From Actinophytocola sp036555685 (GTDB lineage Bacteria; Actinomycetota; Actinomycetes; Mycobacteriales; Pseudonocardiaceae), in assembly GCF_036555685.1 (NCBI RefSeq), contig NZ_DATBKY010000229.1, positions 17,072-81,071 on the forward strand: DNA of 64,000 bases, in the 5' to 3' direction. A program made the position numbers and the translations under genes. The first letter of the stretch is position 1. Every line of letters begins with the position of its first letter. Shown piece by piece: positions 40,450 to 48,647 of this stretch. Below the pieces are notes generated by a model. It was given only the letters and a program-made list of their open reading frames with translations, did not search any database and was not told the DNA's origin.

Positions 40450-41913
40450 ATGCTGACGTCAGGCCAGCTCCTCGCCGAGCGGTACCGGCTGTCACGCCGG
40501 ATCGCGGTAGGCGGCATGGGCGAGGTCTGGGAGGCGGCGGACACCCGGCTGGACCGGCGCGTGGCCATCAAGGTGCTCAAGCCCGAGCTGTGCGGGGACG
40601 CGGAGTTCCTGCACCGCTTCCGGACCGAGGCACGCACGACCGCGTCGCTCAACCATCCGGGTATCGCCGCGGTGCACGACTACGGCGAGACCGCGGCGGT
40701 GGTGGACGGTCCGAAGGACACCGCGTACCTCGTGATGGAGCTCGTCGAGGGTGACCCGCTCGCGGCGATCCTCGCCAAGGAGCGGCGGATCAGCGCGGAC
40801 CTCACGCTGGAGATCCTGGAGCAGGCCGGCAACGCGCTGCAGGCCGCGCACGAACGCGGCTACGTGCACCGGGACGTCAAGCCCGGCAACATCATGGTGA
40901 CGCCGACCGCCGACGGCCGGGTCACGGTGAAACTCACCGACTTCGGCATCGCCAAGGCCGCCGACGCCGCCCCGGTCACCCGCTCCGGCATGGTCATGGG
41001 CACCGCCCACTACATCGCCCCGGAGCAGGCCCTCGGGCACGAGGCCGAGCCGGCGAGCGACGTCTACTCGCTCGCCGTCGTCGGCTACGAGTGCCTCGCC
41101 GGCCACCGCCCGTTCCTGTCCGAGAACGCCGTGACCGTCGCGATGATGCACATCCGCGACATGCCGCCACCGCTACCGCCGGACGTCCCGCCGCACGCGC
41201 GCGCGGTCGTCGAGGCGACGCTGGTCAAGGACCCCACACAGCGCTACGGCAGCGGCGGGGAGTTCGCGGCCGCGGTCGCCGCGGTCCGTGCCGGGCATCC
41301 GCTGCCGGCTCCGTCCGGGCGGGCACTGACGCCCAACCGCGGGCCGAGCGCGAGCAACCCGGCGATGCTGCCGGCCGGGCCGCCTAGCGCGCCGCTGCAG
41401 GGGCCGGGCACCGGCTCGTTCCCCCTTGGTCCCCCACCTCCGCCGCGACGCAACCGAACCGCGATGTGGGTTCTGATCGTTGTACTCGCGTTGGTGTTGC
41501 TGACACTGGCGGGCTTCGGCATCGCGATGTTGGTGAGCGGTGGGGACAACGACACGGGCGGCGTTTCGACACCGGAGTCGTCGACGTCCGTGGGGGGCGG
41601 GGACAATGACGGCGGCGCAGGCGCGGGGGCCCAACCGGGAAACGCGCCGGGGCCGAACCACGACGAGACGGCGCCGAGCAAGCCGGGCGAGTTCGTCGAG
41701 GTGGATGACCGGAAGTACATCGGCAGACCCGCGTCCTACGCCGCGGAGTCCCTTTCCCGGGACGGGCTGGTCCCGGTGATCGTGGCGCAGGGCGGACAGG
41801 AACCGGAAGACGCGGACAACTGCACGGTCATCAAGATCGACGCGGACCGACCGGTGCTGGTTGGAACGGAGGTCCCGATCTACTGCAACGAGGGAGAGGG
41901 CCCGTCGCGATGA
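40450..41913 (+). CDS. pknA: Ser/Thr protein kinase PknA with PASTA-like C-terminus
   Basis: A 487-residue transmembrane kinase. Kinase domain about 1-275: glycine loop IAVGGMGEVWEA, ATP Lys in VAIKVLKPEL, HRDVKPGNIM, DFGIAKA and activation segment ending GTAHYIAPEQ. A Pro-rich juxtamembrane linker follows, then a helix (about 338-362, MWVLIVVLALVLLTLAG). The extracytoplasmic part is Gly/Pro/Asn-rich and ends with one PASTA-like unit (KYIGRPASYAAESLSRDGL to VGTEVPIYCN). In M. tuberculosis, PknA lacks PASTA repeats. It is part of the division/cell-shape operon. Confidence 0.94.
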   Translation: MLTSGQLLAERYRLSRRIAVGGMGEVWEAADTRLDRRVAIKVLKPELCGDAEFLHRFRTEARTTASLNHPGIAAVHDYGETAAVVDGPKDTAYLVMELVEGDPLAAILAKERRISADLTLEILEQAGNALQAAHERGYVHRDVKPGNIMVTPTADGRVTVKLTDFGIAKAADAAPVTRSGMVMGTAHYIAPEQALGHEAEPASDVYSLAVVGYECLAGHRPFLSENAVTVAMMHIRDMPPPLPPDVPPHARAVVEATLVKDPTQRYGSGGEFAAAVAAVRAGHPLPAPSGRALTPNRGPSASNPAMLPAGPPSAPLQGPGTGSFPLGPPPPPRRNRTAMWVLIVVLALVLLTLAGFGIAMLVSGGDNDTGGVSTPESSTSVGGGDNDGGAGAGAQPGNAPGPNHDETAPSKPGEFVEVDDRKYIGRPASYAAESLSRDGLVPVIVAQGGQEPEDADNCTVIKIDADRPVLVGTEVPIYCNEGEGPSR

Positions 41914-41998
41914 TTCGCGGAATCTGGGAGCACTGGTCGGGCATGATTGGCGCACGCGGAGCAGTACAACTGCAGACGAGGATCGAGACGACATACCG

Positions 41999-43993
41999 AT
42001 GACCACTCCGAGACTGCTCTCCAATCGGTACGAGCTGGGCGAGGTGCTCGGCTACGGTGGCATGTCCGAGGTCCACCGTGGTCGGGACGTCCGCCTCGGC
42101 CGGGACGTCGCCGTCAAGGTGCTGCGTGCCGATCTCGCCCGCGACCCTCAGTTCCAGGAGCGGTTCCGGCGCGAGGCGCAGAACGCGGCGGCGCTGAACC
42201 ACCCGGCGATCGTCGCGGTGTACGACACCGGCGAGACGAGAACAGAAAACGGCCCGCTGCCCTACATCGTCATGGAGTACGTGGACGGGCGGACGCTGCG
42301 CGACATCGTCAAGACCGAGGGCCCGCTGCCCGGTCAGCGCGCGATGGAGATCATGGCCGACGTCTGCGCGGCACTGGACTTCTCCCACCGGCACGGCATC
42401 GTGCACCGGGACGTCAAGCCGGCCAACGTGATGATCACCCGGACCGGTGCGGTCAAGGTGATGGACTTCGGCATCGCGCGCGCGGTCGCGGACGGCCAGG
42501 CCGCCGTGACGCAGACCGCCGCCGTGATAGGGACCGCCCAGTACCTGTCTCCCGAGCAGGCCCGCGGCGAGGCGGTCGACGCGCGCAGCGACGTCTACGC
42601 CGCCGGCTGCGTGCTGTTCGAGCTGCTCACCGGCGAGCCGCCGTTCACCGGTGACTCCCCGGTCGCGGTGGCCTACCAGCACGTCCGGGAGGACCCGAAG
42701 CCGCCGTCGGCGCTCAACGGGCGGGTCTCGCCCGCGCTCGACGCGATCGTGCTGAAGGCGATGTCGAAGGGCGCGCCGAACCGGTACCAGTCGGCCGCGG
42801 AGATGCGCACGGACCTGGTGCGTGTGCTGTCCAACCAGCGCCCGCTCGCGCCGATGGTGATGACCGACGACGAGCGCACCACGATCATGTCGCAGGGCCG
42901 CCAGCCCGAGCCGACCCGCGGCCGGCACCGCCCGGCGGCGCTCGCGAACGACTACGACGACTACGACCCGTACGAGGACGAGGAGGAGGAGCGCCGGCGC
43001 CGGCGGAAGAAGGGCTGGATCATCGCCCTGGTCGCCGTGCTCGCGCTCGCGCTGATCGGGTTCATCGCGTGGCTGATGGGCACGGTGTTCTCCTCCGACC
43101 CGGTGACCGACGAGGTCGTCGTGCCGAACGTGGTCGGCAGGCTCGCCGAGGACGCCCAGCGCACGCTCACCGACCAGGGCTTCGAGGTGGCGCTGGAGCC
43201 CGTGCCGTGCCAGGCCTCGCCGGACGGCAAGCCCGGCAAGTGCGGCCCGGACAGCATCGGCAAGGTCATCGACTCGAACCCGAAGGCGGGCGAGAAGATG
43301 AAGAAGTCCGACCGCCTCACGCTGCTCGTCGGCGCGCCCGCGGAGAAGGTCAACGTGCCGGACGTGCGCGGCCGCTCCACGGACGAGGCCCGCCAGATCC
43401 TCAAGGACGAGGGCCTCGCGGTGGCGCCGCAGACGCGGGAGGAGGAGACCGACGACCCGAACCTGGTCGGCAAGGTGATCGACACCGACCCGACCGCCGG
43501 GCAGCCGGTGTCCAAGGGCAGCCCCGTAAAGCTGATCGTCGGCAAGGAGAAGCCGCAGGTCAACGTGCCGGACCAGACCGGCCAGAACGTCGACGCGGCC
43601 CGCGCCAACCTCGAAGGCCTCGGCTTCAAGGTCGAGGTCAACGACGTGGACTCCGACCAGCCCAAGGGCACGGTCGTCGACCAGGACCCGAAGAACGAGG
43701 ATGCGGATCCGGGCTCGACGGTCACCCTCGACGTGTCGAAGGGGCAGGACCAGAACAAGTTCACGATGCCGAACATCATCGGCCAGACGCCGCAGGAGGC
43801 CGAGCAGGCACTGCGTGCCCGCGGCTGGACCGGCCAGTTCGACATCAAGGACGGCCAGACGAACGACCCGAACGAGTTCGGCCGGATCGTCGACGCCCAG
43901 TTCGGTGAGGGACAGCAGATCGACAAGGACGAGGAGATCGGCATCACGGTCGCGACCGAGCTGAACCCGGGTGGCGGCGGAGGCGGAGGCTGA
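41999..43993 (+). CDS. pknB: Ser/Thr protein kinase PknB with four PASTA domains
   Basis: A 664-residue kinase. Kinase domain about 1-280: LGYGGMSEVHRG, VAVKVLRADL, IVHRDVKPANVM, DFGIARA and activation loop AAVTQTAAVIGTAQYLSPEQ with the two regulatory Thr residues of PknB. A Tyr/Asp-rich linker follows (NDYDDYDPYEDEEEE), then a helix (about 342-363). Four extracytoplasmic PASTA repeats (VVVPNVVGRL, VNVPDVRGRS, VNVPDQTGQN, FTMPNIIGQT) bind muropeptides or lipid II in the family. ATG 41999 fits the PknB N-terminus. It ends the operon; an FAD oxidase gene follows by two bases. Confidence 0.96.
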   Translation: MTTPRLLSNRYELGEVLGYGGMSEVHRGRDVRLGRDVAVKVLRADLARDPQFQERFRREAQNAAALNHPAIVAVYDTGETRTENGPLPYIVMEYVDGRTLRDIVKTEGPLPGQRAMEIMADVCAALDFSHRHGIVHRDVKPANVMITRTGAVKVMDFGIARAVADGQAAVTQTAAVIGTAQYLSPEQARGEAVDARSDVYAAGCVLFELLTGEPPFTGDSPVAVAYQHVREDPKPPSALNGRVSPALDAIVLKAMSKGAPNRYQSAAEMRTDLVRVLSNQRPLAPMVMTDDERTTIMSQGRQPEPTRGRHRPAALANDYDDYDPYEDEEEERRRRRKKGWIIALVAVLALALIGFIAWLMGTVFSSDPVTDEVVVPNVVGRLAEDAQRTLTDQGFEVALEPVPCQASPDGKPGKCGPDSIGKVIDSNPKAGEKMKKSDRLTLLVGAPAEKVNVPDVRGRSTDEARQILKDEGLAVAPQTREEETDDPNLVGKVIDTDPTAGQPVSKGSPVKLIVGKEKPQVNVPDQTGQNVDAARANLEGLGFKVEVNDVDSDQPKGTVVDQDPKNEDADPGSTVTLDVSKGQDQNKFTMPNIIGQTPQEAEQALRARGWTGQFDIKDGQTNDPNEFGRIVDAQFGEGQQIDKDEEIGITVATELNPGGGGGGG

Positions 43994-43995
43994 GC

Positions 43996-45036
43996 ATGCG
44001 GACCGCGGTCGTCGGTGCTGGCGTGATCGGCCTGGCGACCGCGGACGCGCTCGCGCGGCGCGGTGCCGAGGTCGTGTGCCTCGAGGCCGGCGTGCCGATG
44101 GCGGCCCGGTCGACCGGCAGCTCGCGGATCTTCCGGCTGGCACACGCGGATCCGGCGCTCGTCGCGTTCGCGGCGTCGGCGCGCGAGCTGTGGGCGTCGT
44201 GGTCCGAACGCGCGGGCGCACCGCTCGTCGGCTCGGAGGGCGGGGTGCTCACCGGCCCGCCCGCGCGGGACTGGTCGGCCGCCATGGCCGCGGCGGGCGC
44301 TGACCACTCGCTTGTGGACGACCCCGCATCGCTGGGCCTGCCGGCGTCCACTGTGGCCGGTCCGGCGCTGTTGGACCCGGCGGCCGGCGTGATCGACGTC
44401 CCGGCGACGGGTGCCTTCCTCCAGTCGGTCGTCGGGCCCGCGTTGCGGCCCGGCTACGTGCACCGGCTCGAGGTGTCGGACTCCGGCGTGACGCTGCACA
44501 GCTCGGCCGGCCCGGTCTCGGCGGACCGCGTGGTGATCGCCGCCGGGCGTGGGACCTGGCAGCTCGCCGCACAGGTCGGCATCTACGTGCCGACCGCGCT
44601 GGCCCACCACGTGCGCTTCACGTTCCGGCTCAAGGACCCGCGGGCGCGGCCGCCGTGCTGGATGGACCGGACGCAGACGTGGCGGCCGGGGTTCACCACG
44701 TACCAGCAACTGGCGGGCCCCGGCCGGTGGGCGGTCGGCGCGACGCTGCCGGACGAGGACGCGGCGTGGGAACGCGGCCGGGCGGCGGTGACCGCGCGGT
44801 CGCGGGACCTGGTGCGGGCGTACGCGCGCGAGGTCCTGGCAGGCGTCGAGGACGAGATCGTCGAGGAGGTCTACTGCGATTTCCCACCGGCCCTCGGCGA
44901 CGGCATCCACGTGGCCGGCGCGGGCCCGGTGACCGCCCTGTGGGGCGACAACCTCTTCAAGCACGCCCCGGCGATCGGCGCCTCGCTCGCGACCGCACTC
45001 CTCGAGGACACGGTCCCGGACATCCCACCGGCCTAG
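43996..45036 (+). CDS. FAD-dependent amine oxidase (sarcosine / N-methyltryptophan oxidase family)
   Basis: A 346-residue DAO-fold flavoenzyme. FAD Rossmann motif TAVVGAGVIGLATADALAR at the N-terminus, then a typical MSOX-like segment GSSRIFRLAHADPALVAFA, and a late WGDNLFKHAPAIGASLATALLE, where family members carry a Cys for covalent FAD (here none is obvious). It begins two bases after the pknB stop, so it may be read with that operon, and its stop overlaps the stop of trpG/pabA. It is not part of the usual actinobacterial arrangement, so it is probably a lineage-specific addition. Substrate unknown. Confidence 0.82.
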   Translation: MRTAVVGAGVIGLATADALARRGAEVVCLEAGVPMAARSTGSSRIFRLAHADPALVAFAASARELWASWSERAGAPLVGSEGGVLTGPPARDWSAAMAAAGADHSLVDDPASLGLPASTVAGPALLDPAAGVIDVPATGAFLQSVVGPALRPGYVHRLEVSDSGVTLHSSAGPVSADRVVIAAGRGTWQLAAQVGIYVPTALAHHVRFTFRLKDPRARPPCWMDRTQTWRPGFTTYQQLAGPGRWAVGATLPDEDAAWERGRAAVTARSRDLVRAYAREVLAGVEDEIVEEVYCDFPPALGDGIHVAGAGPVTALWGDNLFKHAPAIGASLATALLEDTVPDIPPA

Positions 45037-45689
45037 GTGGTCGCCGCGGCGGCTTCGGCCAGGGTGCGCATCTGGTCGGTCAGTTCGGTCACCCGGGTCT
45101 CCGGGACCGGGTGACCGCAGGCCGCCAGCCAGTTGGCGAGCATCCGGTGGCCGCCTTCAGTCAGCACCGACTCCGGATGGAACTGGACGCCCTCGACCGG
45201 GAGCTCGCGGTGGCGCATCGCCATCACGATGCCGGTCTCCGTCTTCCCCGTGACCTCGAAGTCGGCGGGAATCGTCTCCGCCAGGACGGTCAGGGAGTGG
45301 TAGCGGGTCGCGGTGAACGGGTCCGGCAGGCCGGCCAGCACGCCCACGCCCTCGTGGTGCACCCGGCTCGTCTTGCCGTGCAACAACTCCGGCGCCCGGT
45401 CCACGACCGCGCCCCACGCCGCGCCGATCGCCTGGTGGCCGAGGCACACGCCGAGCACCGGCACACCCGCGTCCGCACACCGCCGGACGACGTCGATGCT
45501 CGAGCCCGCGCGCTCGGGCGTGCTCGGGCCGGGGCTGATCAGTACGCCGTCGAAGCCGTCCAGCGCGTCGGGCACGGTGAGCGCGTCGTCGTCGTTGCGC
45601 CGGACCACGCACTCGGCCCCGAGCTGGGCCAGGTACTGCACGAGGTTGTAGACGAAGCTGTCGTAGTTGTCGACCACCAGCACCCGCAT
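45033..45689 (-). CDS. pabA: Glutamine amidotransferase TrpG/PabA (anthranilate or aminodeoxychorismate synthase component II)
   Basis: A 218-residue class I glutamine amidotransferase that supplies ammonia to TrpE or PabB. RVLVVDNYDSFVYNLVQYLAQ opens the protein; the catalytic Cys is in LGVCLGHQAIG (about 80), and His/Glu in VQFHPESVLTEGG (about 172-174). ATG 45689 matches the family N-terminus. It sits in the conserved actinobacterial position next to pknB (called trpG in mycobacteria, pabA in Streptomyces). Sequence does not decide between tryptophan and folate; it may serve both. Its stop shares bases with the convergent oxidase stop. Confidence 0.93.
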   Translation of the reverse strand: MRVLVVDNYDSFVYNLVQYLAQLGAECVVRRNDDDALTVPDALDGFDGVLISPGPSTPERAGSSIDVVRRCADAGVPVLGVCLGHQAIGAAWGAVVDRAPELLHGKTSRVHHEGVGVLAGLPDPFTATRYHSLTVLAETIPADFEVTGKTETGIVMAMRHRELPVEGVQFHPESVLTEGGHRMLANWLAACGHPVPETRVTELTDQMRTLAEAAAATT

Positions 45690-45718
45690 GCCTGACAACC
45701 TACCGGCCGCGCTCGCCG

Positions 45719-45874
45719 CTACTGCACGTCCACGTGGTTGAACGGCAGCAAGGGCTCCAGCCACGGGAAGACAACGAACATCAGCAGCGCCACGAACCCG
45801 AGCGCGAGGACGATCGCGAGCGTCGCGCGGATCGCGACCGGGCCCGGCAGGTGCCGCCAGATCCAGGCGTACAT
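45719..45874 (-). CDS. Small membrane protein (51 aa) next to sortase E
   Basis: A 51-residue protein: YAWIWRHLPGPVAIRATLAI, then a hydrophobic helix (VLALGFVALLMFVVFPWL) and a short polar end. Its ATG overlaps the stop of the sortase gene (ATGA-type), so it is translationally coupled. Similar short proteins of unknown function sit here in other actinobacteria. It could be a membrane partner of the sortase; this is inference. Confidence 0.8.
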   Translation of the reverse strand: MYAWIWRHLPGPVAIRATLAIVLALGFVALLMFVVFPWLEPLLPFNHVDVQ

Positions 45875-46782
45875 CAGACGGTCTCCTCGAGCTCCGGCGG
45901 CCGCTCGTTGGGCTTCTTCGCGTCCTTCGCCCACTGCTTGGTCAGCACCGCGTGGACGATCAGCCGCTCCTTGTCGGAGAAGCGCGGGTGGCACGTCGTC
46001 AGCGTCATCAGCGAGGCCATCTCACCCTTGCTGGGCGGGGTGGCACCCTTCGGCGGGACCGGGGCGATGACGCCGCCGTTGGTCGGCAGCACGATCTGCT
46101 GGCCGTCGAGGTCCTTGTACGCGCCGCCGAGCGGGCCGACGCCCTTGCACTTCGGGTCCTTGGCCTTGGTCTGCGCCCAGTCCTGCTTCTCCTCGGCGAG
46201 CGGCAGCATCCGGTAGACGAACCAGCTGTACTGGGTCTCCACGACGATTGCGTCGCACGACTGGATCAGGTTGATGTCGTTGAACGGGGCCCCCTTGCCG
46301 ACCCGGTGGCCGGCGACCGCGAAGTTGCCGGGCTGGCCCGGGTAGGCGGTCTTCGTGTAGTGCCCGGGGCCGATCTCGAGGGACTTCTCGGTGGTCCCCT
46401 CGACGATCGTGAAGTGGTAGTCGGCGCCGAAGGCCGGGATGTACATCTTCGCGAAGCCGTCTCCCTCGCCGAGGCCCTGGAAGTGGTCCTGGCGCTTGGG
46501 GTCGGCCGCGGACGGGTCCTGCCACTTGCTGTCGAGCGCGGTGGTGGCGTCGCTCTGCTTGCCCGCGGAGATGAGGTCGGTCCAGTAGACCTCGTAGACG
46601 ACGAAGAGCAGCACGATCATGCCGAGGGTGATCAGCACCTCGCCGGCGTTCCGCACGATGTTGCGGACGCGATCCGGTCGCTCTGCGCTGTAGCTGCCAC
46701 GTGGGTACGGAGACGGCCTCATGTCGCCCAGGTCCCCGGAGATCCGGCCTCTGCCGGGACCGAGGTGCTGCACTGTGCCCAC
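45874..46782 (-). CDS. srtE: Class E sortase
   Basis: A 302-residue cysteine transpeptidase that anchors surface proteins to peptidoglycan. N-terminal membrane helix about 48-70 (ITLGMIVLLFVVYEVYWTDL). Catalytic His in NFAVAGHRVGKGAPF (about 165), Cys in SLMTLTTCHPRFSDKERLIV (about 275) with Arg following. Class E enzymes recognise LAxTG-type signals. The start is GTG 46782. It is divergent from crgA, coupled to the 51-residue membrane protein gene and upstream of trpG/pabA. No obvious sortase substrate is encoded nearby. Confidence 0.94.
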   Translation of the reverse strand: MGTVQHLGPGRGRISGDLGDMRPSPYPRGSYSAERPDRVRNIVRNAGEVLITLGMIVLLFVVYEVYWTDLISAGKQSDATTALDSKWQDPSAADPKRQDHFQGLGEGDGFAKMYIPAFGADYHFTIVEGTTEKSLEIGPGHYTKTAYPGQPGNFAVAGHRVGKGAPFNDINLIQSCDAIVVETQYSWFVYRMLPLAEEKQDWAQTKAKDPKCKGVGPLGGAYKDLDGQQIVLPTNGGVIAPVPPKGATPPSKGEMASLMTLTTCHPRFSDKERLIVHAVLTKQWAKDAKKPNERPPELEETV

Positions 46783-46831
46783 GCGCGCTCCTTCCGGTCC
46801 TCGACCTGTCCGTTCGTCGCACTACTCAGTT

Positions 46832-46866
46832 ACGTTAACGTGTGAAGCAGTGGACGTGTTCAACAC
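46832..46866. promoter_or_regulatory. Two palindromes in the sortase/crgA divergent spacer
   Basis: ACGTTAACGT (46832-46841) and GTGTT-C-AACAC (46856-46866) are perfect palindromes in the 132-base spacer between the sortase and crgA starts. They may be regulator sites; no known regulator is assigned. Confidence 0.35.
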
Positions 46867-46914
46867 GGATACGGTTGCTTTTGCGTTCAAGCTACACGTC
46901 AGGTGAGGACGACC

Positions 46915-47181
46915 ATGCCCAAGTCCAAGGTTCGCAAGAAGGCGGTCTATACACCACCCGCCGATCGACGTACTCCGGTGAAGGTGAAGGCTGCGGGGCC
47001 GTCTCACCCGGTATACGTGGCGGTCATGCTCGGGGTGATGTTGCTCGGACTGGCCTGGCTCGTGGTCAACTACATCGCCGGCGAGAGCGTTCCGCTCATG
47101 AAGGACCTCGGCAACTGGAACTTCGCCGTGGGCTTCGCGCTGATGATCGGCGGGCTGCTCATGACGATGCGCTGGCGCTGA
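46915..47181 (+). CDS. crgA: Cell division protein CrgA
   Basis: An 88-residue membrane protein with a basic N-terminus (PKSKVRKKAVYTPPADRR) and two membrane helices (about 32-54 and 65-83). ATG 46915 follows GTGAGGAC. CrgA binds FtsZ/FtsQ/FtsI-type partners and helps septum assembly; in Streptomyces it restrains division. It lies in its normal actinobacterial place between sortase E and ppiA. No frameshift or other oddity. Confidence 0.95.
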   Translation: MPKSKVRKKAVYTPPADRRTPVKVKAAGPSHPVYVAVMLGVMLLGLAWLVVNYIAGESVPLMKDLGNWNFAVGFALMIGGLLMTMRWR

Positions 47182-47319
47182 GATTCTCCCCCGCACACCA
47201 CGCGATTCACTCGGATACACCCGTTCAGCGCAGTGTGACTGAACCACAAGGGTGTAAGTCATCCCCAGTGTGGATAACCGCTGTGGATAACTCGTCCTTC
47301 CCTTCCGGAGTGTGACTCG
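47182..47319. promoter_or_regulatory. crgA/PH-gene spacer with two DnaA-box 9-mers
   Basis: TGTGGATAA occurs at 47269-47277 and again at 47282-47290 (reverse complement TTATCCACA, the E. coli consensus). They are 13 bases apart in the same orientation, just upstream of the TTG start of the PH-domain gene, about 14 kb from oriC. Confidence 0.55.
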
Positions 47320-47739
47320 TTGGCCGTCCCGACCGCGCGCAGCTGGGCACCGAAGCCGGAGCTTGCCGCGGTGGCGTGCGTGCTTGCGCTTGCCGCGGCC
47401 GCGTTCGCGGTGTTCTCCGACGACCCACGCGGCCGGGTGCTGCTGGGGGCGGTGGCGCTCGGCCTGGCCCTCGGCGGCCTGTACGGCCTGGTGGTCCGCC
47501 CGCGGCTCGCGGCCGACGCGGAAGGCGTGACCGTGCGCGGGCTGACCGGCAGCAGGCGCTGGAGCTGGAGCGAGGTCAACGTGCGGCTCGCGCGCACGCG
47601 GCGGCTCGGCCGGGAGGTCTCGACCCTCGAGCTGGACGCGGAGGGCGCCGAGGTGCCGGACCTGGTGGTGCTCGGCCGGCTGGACCTCGGTGCGGATCCC
47701 GAGGACGTGGTGAACGCCCTTCTGGAGCTGCGAACCTAG
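47320..47739 (+). CDS. PH-domain membrane protein
   Basis: A 139-residue protein. Two membrane helices at the N-terminus (about 15-35 and 42-58) and a small soluble PH-like domain after residue 62 (LAADAEGVTVRGLTGSRRWSW, then SEVNVRLARTR). TTG 47320 is used, with CGGAG nine bases or so upstream. Similar bacterial PH domain proteins occur at this place in other actinobacteria; their role is unknown. Its stop region overlaps the convergent rhomboid gene by four bases. The two DnaA boxes lie immediately upstream. Confidence 0.83.
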   Translation: MAVPTARSWAPKPELAAVACVLALAAAAFAVFSDDPRGRVLLGAVALGLALGGLYGLVVRPRLAADAEGVTVRGLTGSRRWSWSEVNVRLARTRRLGREVSTLELDAEGAEVPDLVVLGRLDLGADPEDVVNALLELRT

Positions 47740-48647
47740 CCGTTGCAGAAGTAGTACAGGTGGCCGTCGACCTGGCAGTCCATCGCGGAGCCCCTGAGCG
47801 CGACCGCGACGAGCATGATCACCAGCAGCGCGATGCAGGCGGCGAGCTGTACCTGGAACCGGCGGGCCGGTGGCGAGTAGACCATGGCCGCCGTGGCCAG
47901 CGTGCCGGCGACGAGCCCGCCGATGTGCCCGAGCAGCGAGATCCCCGGCAGCGTGACGCTCAGGAAGATGTTGATCGCGATCAGCGTGAGCACCGGCGTC
48001 GGGTTCATCCGGGCCTTGAACACGACCACCGCGATGCCGCCGAAGATGCCGTACACCGCGCCCGACGCCCCGGCGACGCCCCCGCCCGCGTCGCCGAACA
48101 GCATCACCGCGGTCGACCCGCCGAGCAGCGAGATCAGGTAGACCGCGAGGAACCGGCCGCGGCCGAGCACGACCTCGAGGTCCCGGCCGATCACCCACAG
48201 CGCGAACATGTTGAACAGCAGGTGCACCGGCCCGTAGCCGCCGTAGTTGCCGAAGTGCAGGAAGCCCGAGGTGACGAGCCGCCACCACTCGCCGGCGGAG
48301 ACGAAGGCGGGCACGAGCGTGCCGTCCTGGAACAGCGTCGAGCGGCTGTTGTCGACGATGCTGCCGGCCTGCACCGCGGTCGCGGCGAACGCGGCGACGT
48401 TGACCAGGATCAGCGCCGGCACGACGACGAGCCGCCGGCCGCGGCCGGCCTTGGCCCCGCTCACCGTGCGCGCCGGCCGGACCGACTTCACGCCCTCGTT
48501 CACGCAGTCGACGCACTGGTGGCCGACGGAGGCCTCGCGCAGGCAGTCCGTGCAGGCCGGCCGGTCGCACCGCACGCAGCGCAGGCCGGTCGGCCGATCC
48601 GGATGGCGAACGCAGGCCGGAAGGTTCTGCTGCCGGTTTACCGACAC
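47736..48647 (-). CDS. Rhomboid family intramembrane serine protease with B-box zinc finger
   Basis: A 303-residue protein. Residues 1-50 hold a Cys/His zinc-binding finger (CVRHPDRPTGLRCVRCDRPACTDC). Then a rhomboid domain with six membrane helices: VHLLFNMFALWVIGRDLE, catalytic Ser in GVAGASGAVYGIFGG and His in LGHIGGLVAGTLAT. The C-terminal end reads CQVDGHLYYFCNG. It is coded directly downstream of ppiA with no gap between the genes, so they form an operon. The natural substrates are not known. Confidence 0.93.
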   Translation of the reverse strand: MSVNRQQNLPACVRHPDRPTGLRCVRCDRPACTDCLREASVGHQCVDCVNEGVKSVRPARTVSGAKAGRGRRLVVVPALILVNVAAFAATAVQAGSIVDNSRSTLFQDGTLVPAFVSAGEWWRLVTSGFLHFGNYGGYGPVHLLFNMFALWVIGRDLEVVLGRGRFLAVYLISLLGGSTAVMLFGDAGGGVAGASGAVYGIFGGIAVVVFKARMNPTPVLTLIAINIFLSVTLPGISLLGHIGGLVAGTLATAAMVYSPPARRFQVQLAACIALLVIMLVAVALRGSAMDCQVDGHLYYFCNG

